Shown in pieces: positions 35,075-44,813 of a DNA stretch of 64,000 nucleotides. Each line of letters opens with the position of its first letter. The stretch's first letter is position 1. The DNA lies in contig NZ_CP047385.1 of the NCBI RefSeq assembly GCF_000807775.2, forward strand, positions 2,852,001 through 2,916,000, read 5' to 3'. The translations under genes were made by a program, and so were the position numbers. The notes under the pieces were generated by a model. That model had not been told where the DNA came from and did not search any database. It saw only the letters and a list, made by a program, of their open reading frames with translations. This stretch comes from Pandoraea fibrosis (GTDB lineage: Bacteria; Pseudomonadota; Gammaproteobacteria; Burkholderiales; Burkholderiaceae).

Positions 35075-35851
35075 ATGGCTGGACATGGCGGGGAAAACAA
35101 CAACTATTGGCCTGGCTTCGTCGATGCGTTGGCGAACATGATCATGGCCATGATCTTCATGGTCATGATCTTCATGATCCTGATGCTGCACTACAAGCTC
35201 AATTCCGGGCGCATTGTTCAGTCGGCCCTGGAACAACAAGCGAAAGCAGCGAGTGCCGCGTCGGCGTCTCCCTCTCCCCAGAGCGCGTCGCCTCCCTCGC
35301 CGCCACAGGAGGCGAAAACGCCGAGTCAGGAGTCCAAGGCTGAGGCGACTCAGAAGAGCCAGGATTCACAGGCGTTGCTATCGCCCCAGCAACCGGTCAG
35401 CGCCAGCACGAACGTCACAGGCGTGCTTGGGGACCCCGATCCTATTAAGGCGGACCACGGCGATTACCTCGGTGCGCGCCCCGGAGCGGGCAAGAATCCA
35501 CCTACCGTGACTGGCACGGGAAGTGCCTTGCGAGTGGTCTATGCGGATCAAGGTTACGAGTTGGATACGCAGGCCAAAGCGAAATTGAATAGCCTGACGA
35601 TGCCGTTGAAGTCGCGTCCTGGTATGCACCTCAAGGTGATCGCCGCGGCGACCCTGGGCGTGGGCTATTCGGATTCGCGGCGTCTTTCGTACTACCGGGC
35701 GCTTGGAGTGCGCAATGCCTTGATCGAAGCGGGCTGGTCTGCGGCCATGATCGACATCGAAATCATCGATCACAAGGACACCGGGCAATCCCAGGACGTG
35801 TTGATCCAACCGATTTCGCCACAGACGGCTGCATCAAATGGCACACCGTAG
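35075..35851 (+). CDS. MotB/OmpA-like inner-membrane protein of the adhesin secretion system (SiiA-like)
   Basis: A 258-residue protein with one N-terminal membrane helix (residues about 18-40) preceded by YWPGFVDAL. Asp17 lies at the edge of the helix, where MotB, ZorB and SiiA carry their proton-binding aspartate. A long Ser/Pro/Gln-rich linker (about 50-125) leads to a C-terminal OmpA-like domain (about 145-250; LRVVYADQGYELDTQAKAKL, SDSRRLSYYRALGVRNALIEAGW). This is the plan of Salmonella SiiA, which with SiiB forms a proton channel tuning secretion of the giant adhesin SiiE. The gene sits in a T1SS operon together with a MotA-like partner at 37175. SiiA function is inferred from architecture and context; I cannot align it here. 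Confidence 0.82.
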   Translation: MAGHGGENNNYWPGFVDALANMIMAMIFMVMIFMILMLHYKLNSGRIVQSALEQQAKAASAASASPSPQSASPPSPPQEAKTPSQESKAEATQKSQDSQALLSPQQPVSASTNVTGVLGDPDPIKADHGDYLGARPGAGKNPPTVTGTGSALRVVYADQGYELDTQAKAKLNSLTMPLKSRPGMHLKVIAAATLGVGYSDSRRLSYYRALGVRNALIEAGWSAAMIDIEIIDHKDTGQSQDVLIQPISPQTAASNGTP

Positions 35852-37112
35852 ACCCATTACCGTGACCCCGAAGGGGTTTGTCGTGGCGTTGGCCGTGTGC
35901 GTGCTGGCGCTCCTCATCTGGTCGTGTTTCATGCCTATCGCCCGCATCGTGCGCGGCGATGGCCGAGTCGTGCCGTCCGGGCACAGCCAGATTGTTCAGC
36001 ATCTGGAGGGCGGCATCATCAGTCAGATACGGGTACGCGAAGGCGAACAGGTTCGTCGCGGCGATGTACTGGTGCGGGTACAGGATACACAGGCCAGCGC
36101 CGCGCGCAGCGCCGACGAATCCAAGATGGCCTACCTTCGCGTGAAGATGTCGCGCTTGCAGGCCGAGGCACAGGATGGCCCGATGGTATTGGCCGATGGC
36201 ACGGAGAAAGACTCGCCGCTGATCCGTTCGGAGATCGAGGCCTTCGAGGCACGAAGGACGCAGGCCGAGCGGCAACGCTCGGTGATGAAGGAAGAGCTTG
36301 CGCAGAAGAACAGCGAGATTGCGGTGGCGAGAACACGGTTGTCGAGCCTGCAAGGCGAGATCGCCATTGCGCAGAGCCAACTGCGTCTGATTACCGGGCT
36401 GGTCGCGCAGAAGGCGGCTTCGTCGCTGGAGTCACTGGAGGCGCAAAGCCGTGTGCAGCGCTTGAGTAGTGCGATTCAGGAGACGCAGGCCGAACTGGTC
36501 AAGCTCGGCGGTGCAGCCAAGGAGGCCCAGGCGCGCATTGCCGAATACGACGCGCGGCGGCGCTCGGAGGCAAGCGCGGAGCTGGCGACGAGTCAGTTGG
36601 AATTTTCGCGAACCGAACAGGAATTGCGCTCGCAATCCGATCGCCTCGAGCGCACCGAAGTGCGCTCGCCGGTCGATGGAATCGTCAACCATGTCTACAT
36701 CAACACGATAGGTGGCGTGGTCAAGCCGGGCGAGCCGATCGTGGAGTTGACGCCTATCGACGATAGCGTGTTGATCGAGGGGCGCATCAGGCCGTCGGAC
36801 CGCGGAGAAATCCGCGCAGGGCTGCCGGTGAAGATACGTTTCAGTGCTTACGACTACGCGGCCCTGGGAACACTGGCCGGCACCGTCGAAGAAGTCAGCG
36901 CGGACACGATCGCCGACGCGCATGGCGATCGCTTTTACCGGATGAGCGTGCGCGTGCTGGCAAAGACGCAGGCGCATGGCAAGTTTGCCAAGCCTGTCGT
37001 GCCGGGGATGACGGCCGTTCTCGATGTGGTGGTCGGTGAGCGAACGGCGATGCAGTACCTGCTCTCGCCAGCTTTCCGATTCTACGAAAGCGCGTTTCGA
37101 GAGGCGCGTTAA
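35838..37112 (+). CDS. HlyD-family periplasmic adaptor of the adhesin T1SS (SiiD-like)
   Basis: A 424-residue membrane-fusion protein. A single membrane helix lies near the N-terminus (GFVVALAVCVLALLIWSCF, about residues 14-32), followed by a lipoyl/barrel half (DGRVVPSGHSQIVQHLEGGI) and a long alpha-helical hairpin (about 85-275, with many QAEAQ/RLSSLQGEI heptads). Then come the second lipoyl half (RTEVRSPVDGIVNHVYINTIGG) and a C-terminal beta domain. The start overlaps the SiiA-like gene by 14 bp, which indicates coupled translation. It links the ABC exporter encoded at 44814 to the TolC-type channel encoded at 33502. Confidence 0.92.
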   Translation: MAHRRPITVTPKGFVVALAVCVLALLIWSCFMPIARIVRGDGRVVPSGHSQIVQHLEGGIISQIRVREGEQVRRGDVLVRVQDTQASAARSADESKMAYLRVKMSRLQAEAQDGPMVLADGTEKDSPLIRSEIEAFEARRTQAERQRSVMKEELAQKNSEIAVARTRLSSLQGEIAIAQSQLRLITGLVAQKAASSLESLEAQSRVQRLSSAIQETQAELVKLGGAAKEAQARIAEYDARRRSEASAELATSQLEFSRTEQELRSQSDRLERTEVRSPVDGIVNHVYINTIGGVVKPGEPIVELTPIDDSVLIEGRIRPSDRGEIRAGLPVKIRFSAYDYAALGTLAGTVEEVSADTIADAHGDRFYRMSVRVLAKTQAHGKFAKPVVPGMTAVLDVVVGERTAMQYLLSPAFRFYESAFREAR

Positions 37113-37174
37113 GGCTTGGCGAGCAGGAACAGATTTCATGAGATTGGAACGGATTTACTTAAGAGGGGCGGAAC

Positions 37175-38545
37175 ATGATTAAAACGTCGAGGTACTGGGT
37201 CGGGCTGATGTTGCCGTTGATCGTGATCCTGATCGGCGGGGTGATTTTTCGGGAATTCATTGTCGATGTGGTGAGCCGTAATCCGACATTGAATCTGTCG
37301 ATCATGGCCGCCGGCGTCATCGGGATTTACGTGTGTCTGCAACGCGGGGTGGCGTTCCAGCGCGAAGTTCAAACCCTGAACCAGTTCACCGCGGTTTATG
37401 CGAAGGTGGCCGATCCTCTTGCGGCGGCCAAAAAGATTGCCAATCGCGAAACGCATATGGCGGAACTGCTCAATGTTCTCGGTGGATTGCGCGGGCAACT
37501 GAACAACCGTATCGAGCAGGTATCGCTGCTGCGGGCCTTTGAAGCGGTCAAGGGCGCCTATGGAGAGAGCTTGTCGCTGCCGAATTTTCTTTCGGGTTTC
37601 ATGATCGCCATGGGGCTGTTCGGCACCTTCATCGGGCTGCTGGAGACGCTGCAGAACACGGCGAGCTTCATCACCAGCATCACGTCGTCGAACACCGACG
37701 GCAACGCCGACAAGGCGGTGATGGCCCTGATCGAGGGGATTGAAGGGCCGCTGTCGGGGATGGGCACGTCGTTCAGCGCGTCGTTGTTTGGCCTGATGGG
37801 GTCGCTGATCCTCGGTCTGATGATCAGCAGCTTGTCCGCGTTCAGTTACCGCATCGAGCATGCCGCCCGTCGGACCGTCGATGAGGTTGTCAACGTCGAA
37901 GAGGAGAGCGCGGCACCCGTCGAGGCGCTGTCGCCTCAGCAGATCATGCAACTGGCCTCGCAGATGGCCATTGGCCTGGACCGCATGACGAATTTCTCCG
38001 AGCAATTCGCGCATCAGGCGCAGTCGCTGTTGTCGGCTACGCACATGCATCACGACGACGCGGCGAAGTTGAGCGAGACCATCCAAAGGCAAACCGATGC
38101 CTTTATTGAGGATATGGCTGCGGCACGGCAAGCCCAGGCGGATTCGCAGCAAAGTCTGGCGCGTATTCACGAGTCTTTGCATGCCGGTGTCGTTCCGGTG
38201 TTGGGCGAACTGCATGAAACGGTGCAATTGCAGGGCAAGGAACGTCGGGTACAGGAAGCACAACGTCAGGTGCAGGACGCGCGCGAGCACGAGAAGGTTG
38301 AGCACATGCTGGCCGATCTGAGTGGGCGCCTCTCCGAAGTGTCGGCCGTTCAGGCGGCTCACACCGGCGAAGCGGCCACGATGGTCAGAGCGGCCAAATT
38401 GGCGGCGGATTCGGTGTCGCGCCTGTCGGGCGCCATCGTCACGTTCCAGTCAAGTTTCGAGGTCTTGCTCAGTGAGGTGTCGGCACAGATTGCCGAGACA
38501 GGCCGGCCGCCGACTGACGTGCATGCCCCCGAGCGCCGTAGTTGA
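37175..38545 (+). CDS. MotA/ExbB-like proton-channel protein with long cytoplasmic tail (SiiB-like)
   Basis: A 456-residue inner-membrane protein. Two helices near the N-terminus (about 9-27 and 40-58) and two in the MotA/ExbB core (NFLSGFMIAMGLFGTFIGLLETLQ about 135-158; MGTSFSASLFGLMGSLILGLMISSL about 195-220). The rest, about 230 residues, is a charged coiled-coil tail rich in Q, A and E. MotA/ExbB/SiiB proteins form proton-driven channels with MotB/SiiA partners, here the product of 35075. AGAGGGGCGG precedes the ATG. ZorA of the Zorya defence system has a similar plan, but no ZorC/D/E genes are present and the secretion operon context favours SiiB. Confidence 0.82.
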   Translation: MIKTSRYWVGLMLPLIVILIGGVIFREFIVDVVSRNPTLNLSIMAAGVIGIYVCLQRGVAFQREVQTLNQFTAVYAKVADPLAAAKKIANRETHMAELLNVLGGLRGQLNNRIEQVSLLRAFEAVKGAYGESLSLPNFLSGFMIAMGLFGTFIGLLETLQNTASFITSITSSNTDGNADKAVMALIEGIEGPLSGMGTSFSASLFGLMGSLILGLMISSLSAFSYRIEHAARRTVDEVVNVEEESAAPVEALSPQQIMQLASQMAIGLDRMTNFSEQFAHQAQSLLSATHMHHDDAAKLSETIQRQTDAFIEDMAAARQAQADSQQSLARIHESLHAGVVPVLGELHETVQLQGKERRVQEAQRQVQDAREHEKVEHMLADLSGRLSEVSAVQAAHTGEAATMVRAAKLAADSVSRLSGAIVTFQSSFEVLLSEVSAQIAETGRPPTDVHAPERRS

Positions 38546-38623
38546 TTGGTTTGAGGACGTGCTTCGAACATTGAGCGCCCTCGTTGTGGTGGCTTGACCC
38601 TAGGTTGGGGCAGGAGGATTCAG

Positions 38624-41600
38624 ATGGATACGAAACAGCAAACAGCATCGGGCGGTCACGCCCTTATCGTGCCGGTCACGCACGGCCAGACAATCGACAT
38701 TCCCGTGCAGGCGTCGGCGGTCTCGCGCTACTACGTTCAGGGTGTCGACGTCGTTCTGGAGCTCAAGAGCGGCGAGCGGGTAGTGCTCGCCGGTGCGGGC
38801 CCGGAGGCGTTCGACAGCGCTCACCCTTTGCAGGTGACGTTTGAACACGGTGCGCCAACGCTGTTGAAAAGCCATTTGCTGCCGAGTATGGGCCAGGTGG
38901 TTGTCGCCGATACGGTCAAGACATTGGTTCCGCAAGACGCGAGCAAAGACGCGGCGAATGCCGCCAATGCCGCCAATGCCGCGAAGCTGGCGCATACCGA
39001 GAAAGCGCTCGCTCAAACGCAGAAAGCACTCGAAAGCACGAAGCAGACGCTGGCCGAAACGAAGCAGGAACTGGAACAGTCGCAGAAGGCGACGGCCTCG
39101 GCCGAGCCCACGCCGCCTGCGACGCCCGCGATCGGCGAGCTGCTCAAGGCAGGCAACGGCAACGAGCAAGGCGACGGCAATCCCGACGAGGTTCATCTGA
39201 GGAAGTTTGACGCTCAGGAGCCCCCGCAGATCGTTCCGCCGGCCGGGCGCACCGGCTCCCCTCCGACCGATCCGGGCTCACCTCAGGTGATCCATGTCGG
39301 CAAGGTCACGATGAACGTTGTGCTGCTGGCCTCGACGGATATTGTCGAATCAGGCAATACGATTTATGGCCCGTATGGTGCGCCGGGGGCGAATAAGGAT
39401 TCGTCGCCACCTGCGCAAACGGCCATCGCGACGGTGCAGGTGCCGGAGGGGAAGACTTTCATCGCCAATCAGGGCGATGGGGGGACGTTCACCAAGATCA
39501 TGCACCTCACCATGACCGGGGCGGGGGTGCCGAAAAGCCTGACGCTCAGTGGCGTGCCGGCGGACTGGACGATTCCAGGCGCCACCCGGAATGCCGATGG
39601 TACGTACACGATCGATCTCACGAAGTTCGCCAGCCCCAACGGCGAGAATCAGTACGACATTCCCGTGACTTATCCCATGGTCGCGGTCGATCCCAACGCC
39701 GTGATTCACAGCAGTAATCAATTGACTTTCACGATGGTGGTGGATCAGGGCGGCGACCTGGTCTCTGTCGACTGGGTGCAGACCGTCGTCGTCAAAGACG
39801 TGACGCCGGGTTCGGCCGACGACGGGCTCTATGTCGACCCTCATACGGGCGAATCCACCCTTGTGCTTCCGGCTCAGGGGATCGGCTACAACATCGTGGC
39901 AGGCGGTAACGACACGATCGTCGGCGGCTTGAACGACGATACGATCGTGAGCGGTACGGGCGGTAACAACATCGACGGCAACGGTGGCGTCAACACGGTG
40001 AGCTACGCGAACGCGAAGGCCAGCGTGGTCGTCGATCTGGGAGCGGGGACCGTCACCGGCGGGGGCGTGGCGGCGGATACGGTCAAGCATATCCAGAAAG
40101 TGATCGGCTCGGACTTCGGCGACACGATCATCGGTACGACCGATACGGTTGGGATCACCGGCGGGGCCGGCAACGACACGATCAAGCCGGGCGGCGCGTT
40201 GAACGTCGCCATCGACGGTGGTGGCGGCATCGATACGTTGAGCTTCGAGGGCACCTCGGGGGACGTGGTCGCCAATCTGAAAACGGGCGTCTTTTCCGGC
40301 GCCGGTGGTAACGGCACGGTCGTCAACGTCGAGAATCTCATTGGCGGCAATGGCAACGACACGCTGACGGGGACGACCAACACCACGTCCATCAAAGGGG
40401 GCGGGGGCAACGACACGTTCGATCCGGGCGGCGCGACTTATGTGGTCATTGAGGGCGGTGCCGGCGGCAACAATACGCTGAGTTTTGCGGGCACGAAGGG
40501 TGATGTGACCGCGAATCTGAAAACGGGCGAATTCTCCGGCGCCGACGGTAACGGCAGGGTCTCCAACGTCCAGAATCTCGTCGGTGGCGATGGCAACGAC
40601 TTCCTGACGGGCACGACCGATACCAAGTCCATGATTGGAGGAGAGGGCGACGACACGTTCGATCCGGGCGGTGCCATTAACGTCGCTATCAACGGCGGTG
40701 GCGGCAACAATACGCTGAGCTTCGCGGGCACCGCCGGTGATGTGGTCGCGAATCTGAAAACAGGCGAATTCGCCGGTGCCGACGGTTGCGGCACGGTCGT
40801 CAACGTCCAGAATCTCGTCGGCGGCGATGGCAATGACTTCCTGACGGGCACGACCGGCACCAAGTCCATCAAAGGGGGCGGGGGTGACGATACGTTCGAT
40901 CCGGGCGGCGCAACTTATGTGGTCATTGAAGGCGGCGCTGGCGGCAACAATACGCTGAGCTTTGCGGGCACGAAGGGGGATGTGACCGCCAATCTGAAGA
41001 CGGGCGAATTCTCCGGTGCCGACGGTAACGGCTCGGTCTCCAACGTGCAGAATCTCATCGGTGGCGATGGCAACGACTTCCTGACGGGCACGACCGACAC
41101 CAAATCCATGGTTGGGGGGCTGGGCGACGACACGTTCGATCCGGGGGGCGCCAGCAATGTCGTCATCAACGGTGGTGGTGGCACCAACAATACGCTGACC
41201 TTCGCGGGCGCCACGGGGGACGTGGTCGCGAATCTGAAAACGGGTGAATTCTCCGGTGGTGGCGGTAGTGGCACGGTTGTCGACATCCAGAATCTCATCG
41301 GCGGCAATGGCAACGACTTCCTGACGGGCACGACCGACACCAGGTTCATGACTGGCGGCGCAGGCGACGACACGTTCGACCCGGGGGGCGCCAGCAACAT
41401 CGTCATCAATGGTGGCGGCGGCACCAACAATACGTTGAGCTTCGCAGGCACCACGGGCGATGTGGTCGCGAATCTGAGAGCGGGGGAGTTTTCCGGCGCC
41501 GACGGTAACGGTTCGGTCTCCAACGTGCAGAATCTCATCGGCGGCGACGGCAACGATTTCCTGACGGGCATGGTCGATACCCAGTTCATCAGGGGGGGCA

Positions 41601-44600
41601 ACGGTAACGATACGTTCGATCCGGGGGGCGCGACTTATGTGGTCATCGACGGCGGTACAGGCGGCAACAATACGCTGAGCTTTGTGGGCACCAATGGGGA
41701 CGTGACCGCGAATCTGCAAACAGGCCAGTTTTCTGGTGCCGATGGTAACGGCGAGGTCACCAACATCCAGAATCTCGTGGGCGGCAGCGGCAATAACATT
41801 CTGACGGGGACGACCGACACCTTATCCATTAATGGTGGCGCAGGGAATGCCGTGATCAACCCCGGGGGAGCCGGGGCCGGGCATTCTGTGTACATCGACG
41901 GCGGCGACGGCATCAATACGTTGAGCTTTGAGGGCTACACGGATTCGGTGACGGTAAATCTGTTCGTAGGCACCATGTCTACCGCCGACACCAGCGGTAT
42001 TGTCACTCACATCCAGAGAGTCGTCGGTGGCGATGGCGATGACTACATAAAGGGCAGGGCCGATACCTTATCCATCGTCGGTGGCAAAGGAAACGACACG
42101 ATCAATCCGGGCGGTGCCAAGAACATCAGCATCGACGGCGGTGGGGGCAACAACAATACGCTGACCTTTGCGGGTTTCAACGGCGTGACCGCGAATTTGA
42201 GCGACGGTACCTTTTCCGGCGCAGCGGGCGCAGGCACGGTCATCCACATACAGAATCTCGTTGGCAGCGATGGCAACGACGTCTTGACGGGCCGCAGCGA
42301 TACCCTGTCCATCTTCGGTGGCGGCGGCAACAACACGATCAATGCCGGGGGCGCGACCCATGTGTCCATCGACGGTGGCACCGGGACCAACAATACGCTG
42401 ACTTTTGTAGGGACCACGGATGAGGTGACTGTGAATCTGGCCGCCGGAACCTTCTCTGGAAACGGCGGGGGTACGGTCACCCACATCCAGCATGTCATCG
42501 GTGGTGACGGTGGTAACACGCTGACGGGCACCACGGACACGTTATCACTCGTCGGTGGCGCGGGCGACGATACGTTTAATCCCGGCAAAGCGGCCAACGT
42601 GACGATCGATGGCGGTGCCCATGGCACCAACACGCTGACCTTTGCGGATTTCACGGGGGACGTGGTCGTGAATCTGAGCGCCGGCACCTTCACCGATGCC
42701 TACGGCAAAGGCAAGGTCAGCAACATCCAGAATCTCGTCGGTGGCAACGGCAACGACATCCTGACCGGCAGAGTCGACACTTTGTTGATTGATGGAGGTG
42801 ACGGCGACGACACGATCGACCCGGGGGGCGCTGCGAGTGTGATCATCAACGGTGGCGGCGGGACGAATACGCTGAGCTTCGCCAGCGCGACGAGTAGCGT
42901 GGAAGTGAGTCTGAAAGACGGCACGTTCTCGGGGGGCGACGGTGCTGGCAGCTTGAGCAATATCCAGAACATTATTGGAAGCCAGTTCGACGACACGATC
43001 ACGGCCTCCGACGACGCGCCAACCCTGATCGATCCGGGGCAGGGCAATGACGTGATTATCGGCAGCACCGTGACGATGACCACGTTGACTTATGCAAACT
43101 CGAAGGCGGCGGTCACCATCGATCTCAACCATGGCAGCGTCACCGGCGGCTACGGCTCAGACACGTTCACGAATGTTCGAGGCTTCGTCGGTTCGAACCA
43201 TGACGACACCTTTATCGGCGCCATTGCAGGCGCCAACCTCAATGGCGGTGGTGGCGTGAACACGCTCAGCTTCCAGGGGATGACGGATGGCGTGAATGTG
43301 AATCTTCTCGCGGGGACGGTGACGGGCAGCTTTGGTTCGGAAGTCGTCACCAATTTTCAGAATGTGATCGGCTCGAGTGGAGACGACACCATCATCGCCG
43401 CCGCCGGGATCAGCACGGTGGATAGCGGTGGTGGCAATGACACCCTCTTCGGCGACGCGCAGGGGGGGACGACACTGTCGTTCGCCGGAGCCGGGGCGGG
43501 ATCGGCAATCGTCATCGATCTGAGCGACGGTAGTGTCGGTGGCCACGCGAGCGGAACTGCCTCGGGAACTTACGGCGCCGACTCGTTCACGAGTCTGACC
43601 TTTTCCGATATGGTCGCCGTCGTGGGAAGCAGCGGCGACGACATCTTCAAGGGTGCCGGGGTCGATGGTTTGACTTTGGACGGCGGCGGCGGCGTCAATA
43701 CCTTGTCGCTGGAAGACGCGACCAGCCCTCTGACGATCAACCTTGGTGCAGGAACGGTCACCGGCGACTTCGGCTCGGAGACAATCTCCAACTTCCAGCG
43801 GGTGATCGGCGGCAGTGGCGACGATATCATCAATCCGGGCGGGGCGCATGGCGTGATCATCGACGGTGGAACCGGCACCGATACGCTGACGTTTTCGGGC
43901 ACCACGGGTGCGGTGCAGGTGGATCTGGGCGCAAATACTTTTTCCGGTGCTGACGGCGACGGCACGGTTTTCAATATCGAAAAAATCATCGGCGGTGACG
44001 GCAACGATACGCTGATTGGCACAACCTCGACACAGTCCATTCTCGGTGGCGATGGCGACGATACGATCGATCCGGGGGGCGCTGCCAACGTGTTCATCGA
44101 TGGCGGGGACGGAACGAATACGTTAAGCCTGACCCACGCAGTAAGCTCGGTATCAGTGAATTTGGGGACAGACACTACTGCAGGCGATCTGTCGGGAGGC
44201 GACGGTACCGGCAAGGTGACCCACATTCAGAACGTGATGGGAAGCGGTTTGGGGGACACGATCGACGGATCCGGTCAGACAGTTGGTTTGAACCTGAACG
44301 CTGGCACCGGTGCGGGGCATGCAACTATCACTGGTGGCAGCGGGAACGACATCATCGATGTCAGCCATTCCGGAGACGGCGCTACGGTCCACGGTGGCGG
44401 GGGCAATGACATCATTATTGTTGGCGAGGACTTCATTTCCGCCGCATCGCACTCGCTTGTCGATGGCGGAACCGGCAACAATACCGTAGAGTTCGCGGCG
44501 GGTTCATTTGCACCGAACTCAACATTCTCATTTTCCAATTTATCGCCGTCGATTCAGCACGTCAGTACGCTCGACGTAAGTAGTGCCGGAACGACTACCA

Positions 44601-44812
44601 ACTTCACGCTTACGACTGACGATATCAACCGCATGGCTGGTGGCGGCACGGGCGAGACACTCACCGTCAAAACGGTGATCGGCGGTCACGTTAACGTGGC
44701 GATGAGCCCAGGGCAGACCTTGGATGTCTCGTCGGGAGCCGATGGCGCGGTGCAGACCGTCGTCTACAATCCTGGGGGCGATATGGTGGCCAAACTGCTG
44801 GTGACGCACTGA
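38624..44812 (+). CDS. Giant T1SS repeat adhesin (SiiE/RTX-like)
   Basis: A 2062-residue protein without an N-terminal signal peptide, as expected for a type I secretion substrate. Residues 1-110 form a BapA-prefix-like beta domain. A coiled coil of about 40 residues follows (EKALAQTQKALESTKQTLA), recalling the N-terminal coiled coil that retains SiiE. After a linker and an Ig-like stretch (about 220-410), the bulk consists of at least twelve tandem units of 80 residues (240 bp) with the core GGxGxDTFDPGGA...NNTLSFAGT...GDVxANLKTGEFSG...VQNLVGGDGNDFLTGT. These contain GGxGxD-type nonapeptide-like calcium motifs. Diverged copies follow, then a C-terminal domain with the probable secretion signal (ending DMVAKLLVTH). 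The ATG at 38624 has GGAGG; an upstream in-frame start at 38594 is weaker. No LapG-type TAAG/PAAG cleavage site is seen near the N-terminus. Confidence 0.9.
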   Translation: MDTKQQTASGGHALIVPVTHGQTIDIPVQASAVSRYYVQGVDVVLELKSGERVVLAGAGPEAFDSAHPLQVTFEHGAPTLLKSHLLPSMGQVVVADTVKTLVPQDASKDAANAANAANAAKLAHTEKALAQTQKALESTKQTLAETKQELEQSQKATASAEPTPPATPAIGELLKAGNGNEQGDGNPDEVHLRKFDAQEPPQIVPPAGRTGSPPTDPGSPQVIHVGKVTMNVVLLASTDIVESGNTIYGPYGAPGANKDSSPPAQTAIATVQVPEGKTFIANQGDGGTFTKIMHLTMTGAGVPKSLTLSGVPADWTIPGATRNADGTYTIDLTKFASPNGENQYDIPVTYPMVAVDPNAVIHSSNQLTFTMVVDQGGDLVSVDWVQTVVVKDVTPGSADDGLYVDPHTGESTLVLPAQGIGYNIVAGGNDTIVGGLNDDTIVSGTGGNNIDGNGGVNTVSYANAKASVVVDLGAGTVTGGGVAADTVKHIQKVIGSDFGDTIIGTTDTVGITGGAGNDTIKPGGALNVAIDGGGGIDTLSFEGTSGDVVANLKTGVFSGAGGNGTVVNVENLIGGNGNDTLTGTTNTTSIKGGGGNDTFDPGGATYVVIEGGAGGNNTLSFAGTKGDVTANLKTGEFSGADGNGRVSNVQNLVGGDGNDFLTGTTDTKSMIGGEGDDTFDPGGAINVAINGGGGNNTLSFAGTAGDVVANLKTGEFAGADGCGTVVNVQNLVGGDGNDFLTGTTGTKSIKGGGGDDTFDPGGATYVVIEGGAGGNNTLSFAGTKGDVTANLKTGEFSGADGNGSVSNVQNLIGGDGNDFLTGTTDTKSMVGGLGDDTFDPGGASNVVINGGGGTNNTLTFAGATGDVVANLKTGEFSGGGGSGTVVDIQNLIGGNGNDFLTGTTDTRFMTGGAGDDTFDPGGASNIVINGGGGTNNTLSFAGTTGDVVANLRAGEFSGADGNGSVSNVQNLIGGDGNDFLTGMVDTQFIRGGNGNDTFDPGGATYVVIDGGTGGNNTLSFVGTNGDVTANLQTGQFSGADGNGEVTNIQNLVGGSGNNILTGTTDTLSINGGAGNAVINPGGAGAGHSVYIDGGDGINTLSFEGYTDSVTVNLFVGTMSTADTSGIVTHIQRVVGGDGDDYIKGRADTLSIVGGKGNDTINPGGAKNISIDGGGGNNNTLTFAGFNGVTANLSDGTFSGAAGAGTVIHIQNLVGSDGNDVLTGRSDTLSIFGGGGNNTINAGGATHVSIDGGTGTNNTLTFVGTTDEVTVNLAAGTFSGNGGGTVTHIQHVIGGDGGNTLTGTTDTLSLVGGAGDDTFNPGKAANVTIDGGAHGTNTLTFADFTGDVVVNLSAGTFTDAYGKGKVSNIQNLVGGNGNDILTGRVDTLLIDGGDGDDTIDPGGAASVIINGGGGTNTLSFASATSSVEVSLKDGTFSGGDGAGSLSNIQNIIGSQFDDTITASDDAPTLIDPGQGNDVIIGSTVTMTTLTYANSKAAVTIDLNHGSVTGGYGSDTFTNVRGFVGSNHDDTFIGAIAGANLNGGGGVNTLSFQGMTDGVNVNLLAGTVTGSFGSEVVTNFQNVIGSSGDDTIIAAAGISTVDSGGGNDTLFGDAQGGTTLSFAGAGAGSAIVIDLSDGSVGGHASGTASGTYGADSFTSLTFSDMVAVVGSSGDDIFKGAGVDGLTLDGGGGVNTLSLEDATSPLTINLGAGTVTGDFGSETISNFQRVIGGSGDDIINPGGAHGVIIDGGTGTDTLTFSGTTGAVQVDLGANTFSGADGDGTVFNIEKIIGGDGNDTLIGTTSTQSILGGDGDDTIDPGGAANVFIDGGDGTNTLSLTHAVSSVSVNLGTDTTAGDLSGGDGTGKVTHIQNVMGSGLGDTIDGSGQTVGLNLNAGTGAGHATITGGSGNDIIDVSHSGDGATVHGGGGNDIIIVGEDFISAASHSLVDGGTGNNTVEFAAGSFAPNSTFSFSNLSPSIQHVSTLDVSSAGTTTNFTLTTDDINRMAGGGTGETLTVKTVIGGHVNVAMSPGQTLDVSSGADGAVQTVVYNPGGDMVAKLLVTH
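40140..42850 (+). repeat. Tandem 240-bp coding repeats within the T1SS adhesin gene
   Basis: Units begin near 40158, 40397, 40637, 40877, 41117, 41357, 41597, 41837, 42078, 42318, 42556 and 42796, each marked by a variant of GGxGxDTFDPGGA in translation. The units around 40397-41830 are the most alike at DNA level; later units are more diverged. Two further isolated copies lie near 43810 and 44050. Such arrays change length by recombination. Confidence 0.88.
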
Positions 44813-44813
44813 G

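Noticed and set aside
35075..38545. MotA/MotB-like pair as a Zorya (ZorA/ZorB) defence system
   Set aside because: The long coiled tail and the OmpA-like partner look like ZorAB, but no ZorC, ZorD or ZorE gene is present, and the pair is embedded in a TolC-HlyD-adhesin-ABC operon, which fits SiiA/SiiB.
39350..41719. Very long open frame on the minus strand (789 codons) opposite the T1SS adhesin gene
   Set aside because: It mirrors the 240-bp repeats of the sense gene, has no ribosome-binding site and gives a low-complexity Arg/Ile/Val-rich product. It is a side effect of high GC and repeat codon bias. Similar long antisense frames at 5547-6827, 17875-19362 and 37136-38362 were rejected for the same reason.
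40140..42850. Regular direct repeats that might suggest a CRISPR array
   Set aside because: The period is 240 bp, the repeats are translated in frame over their whole length, and there are no short unique spacers or cas genes.
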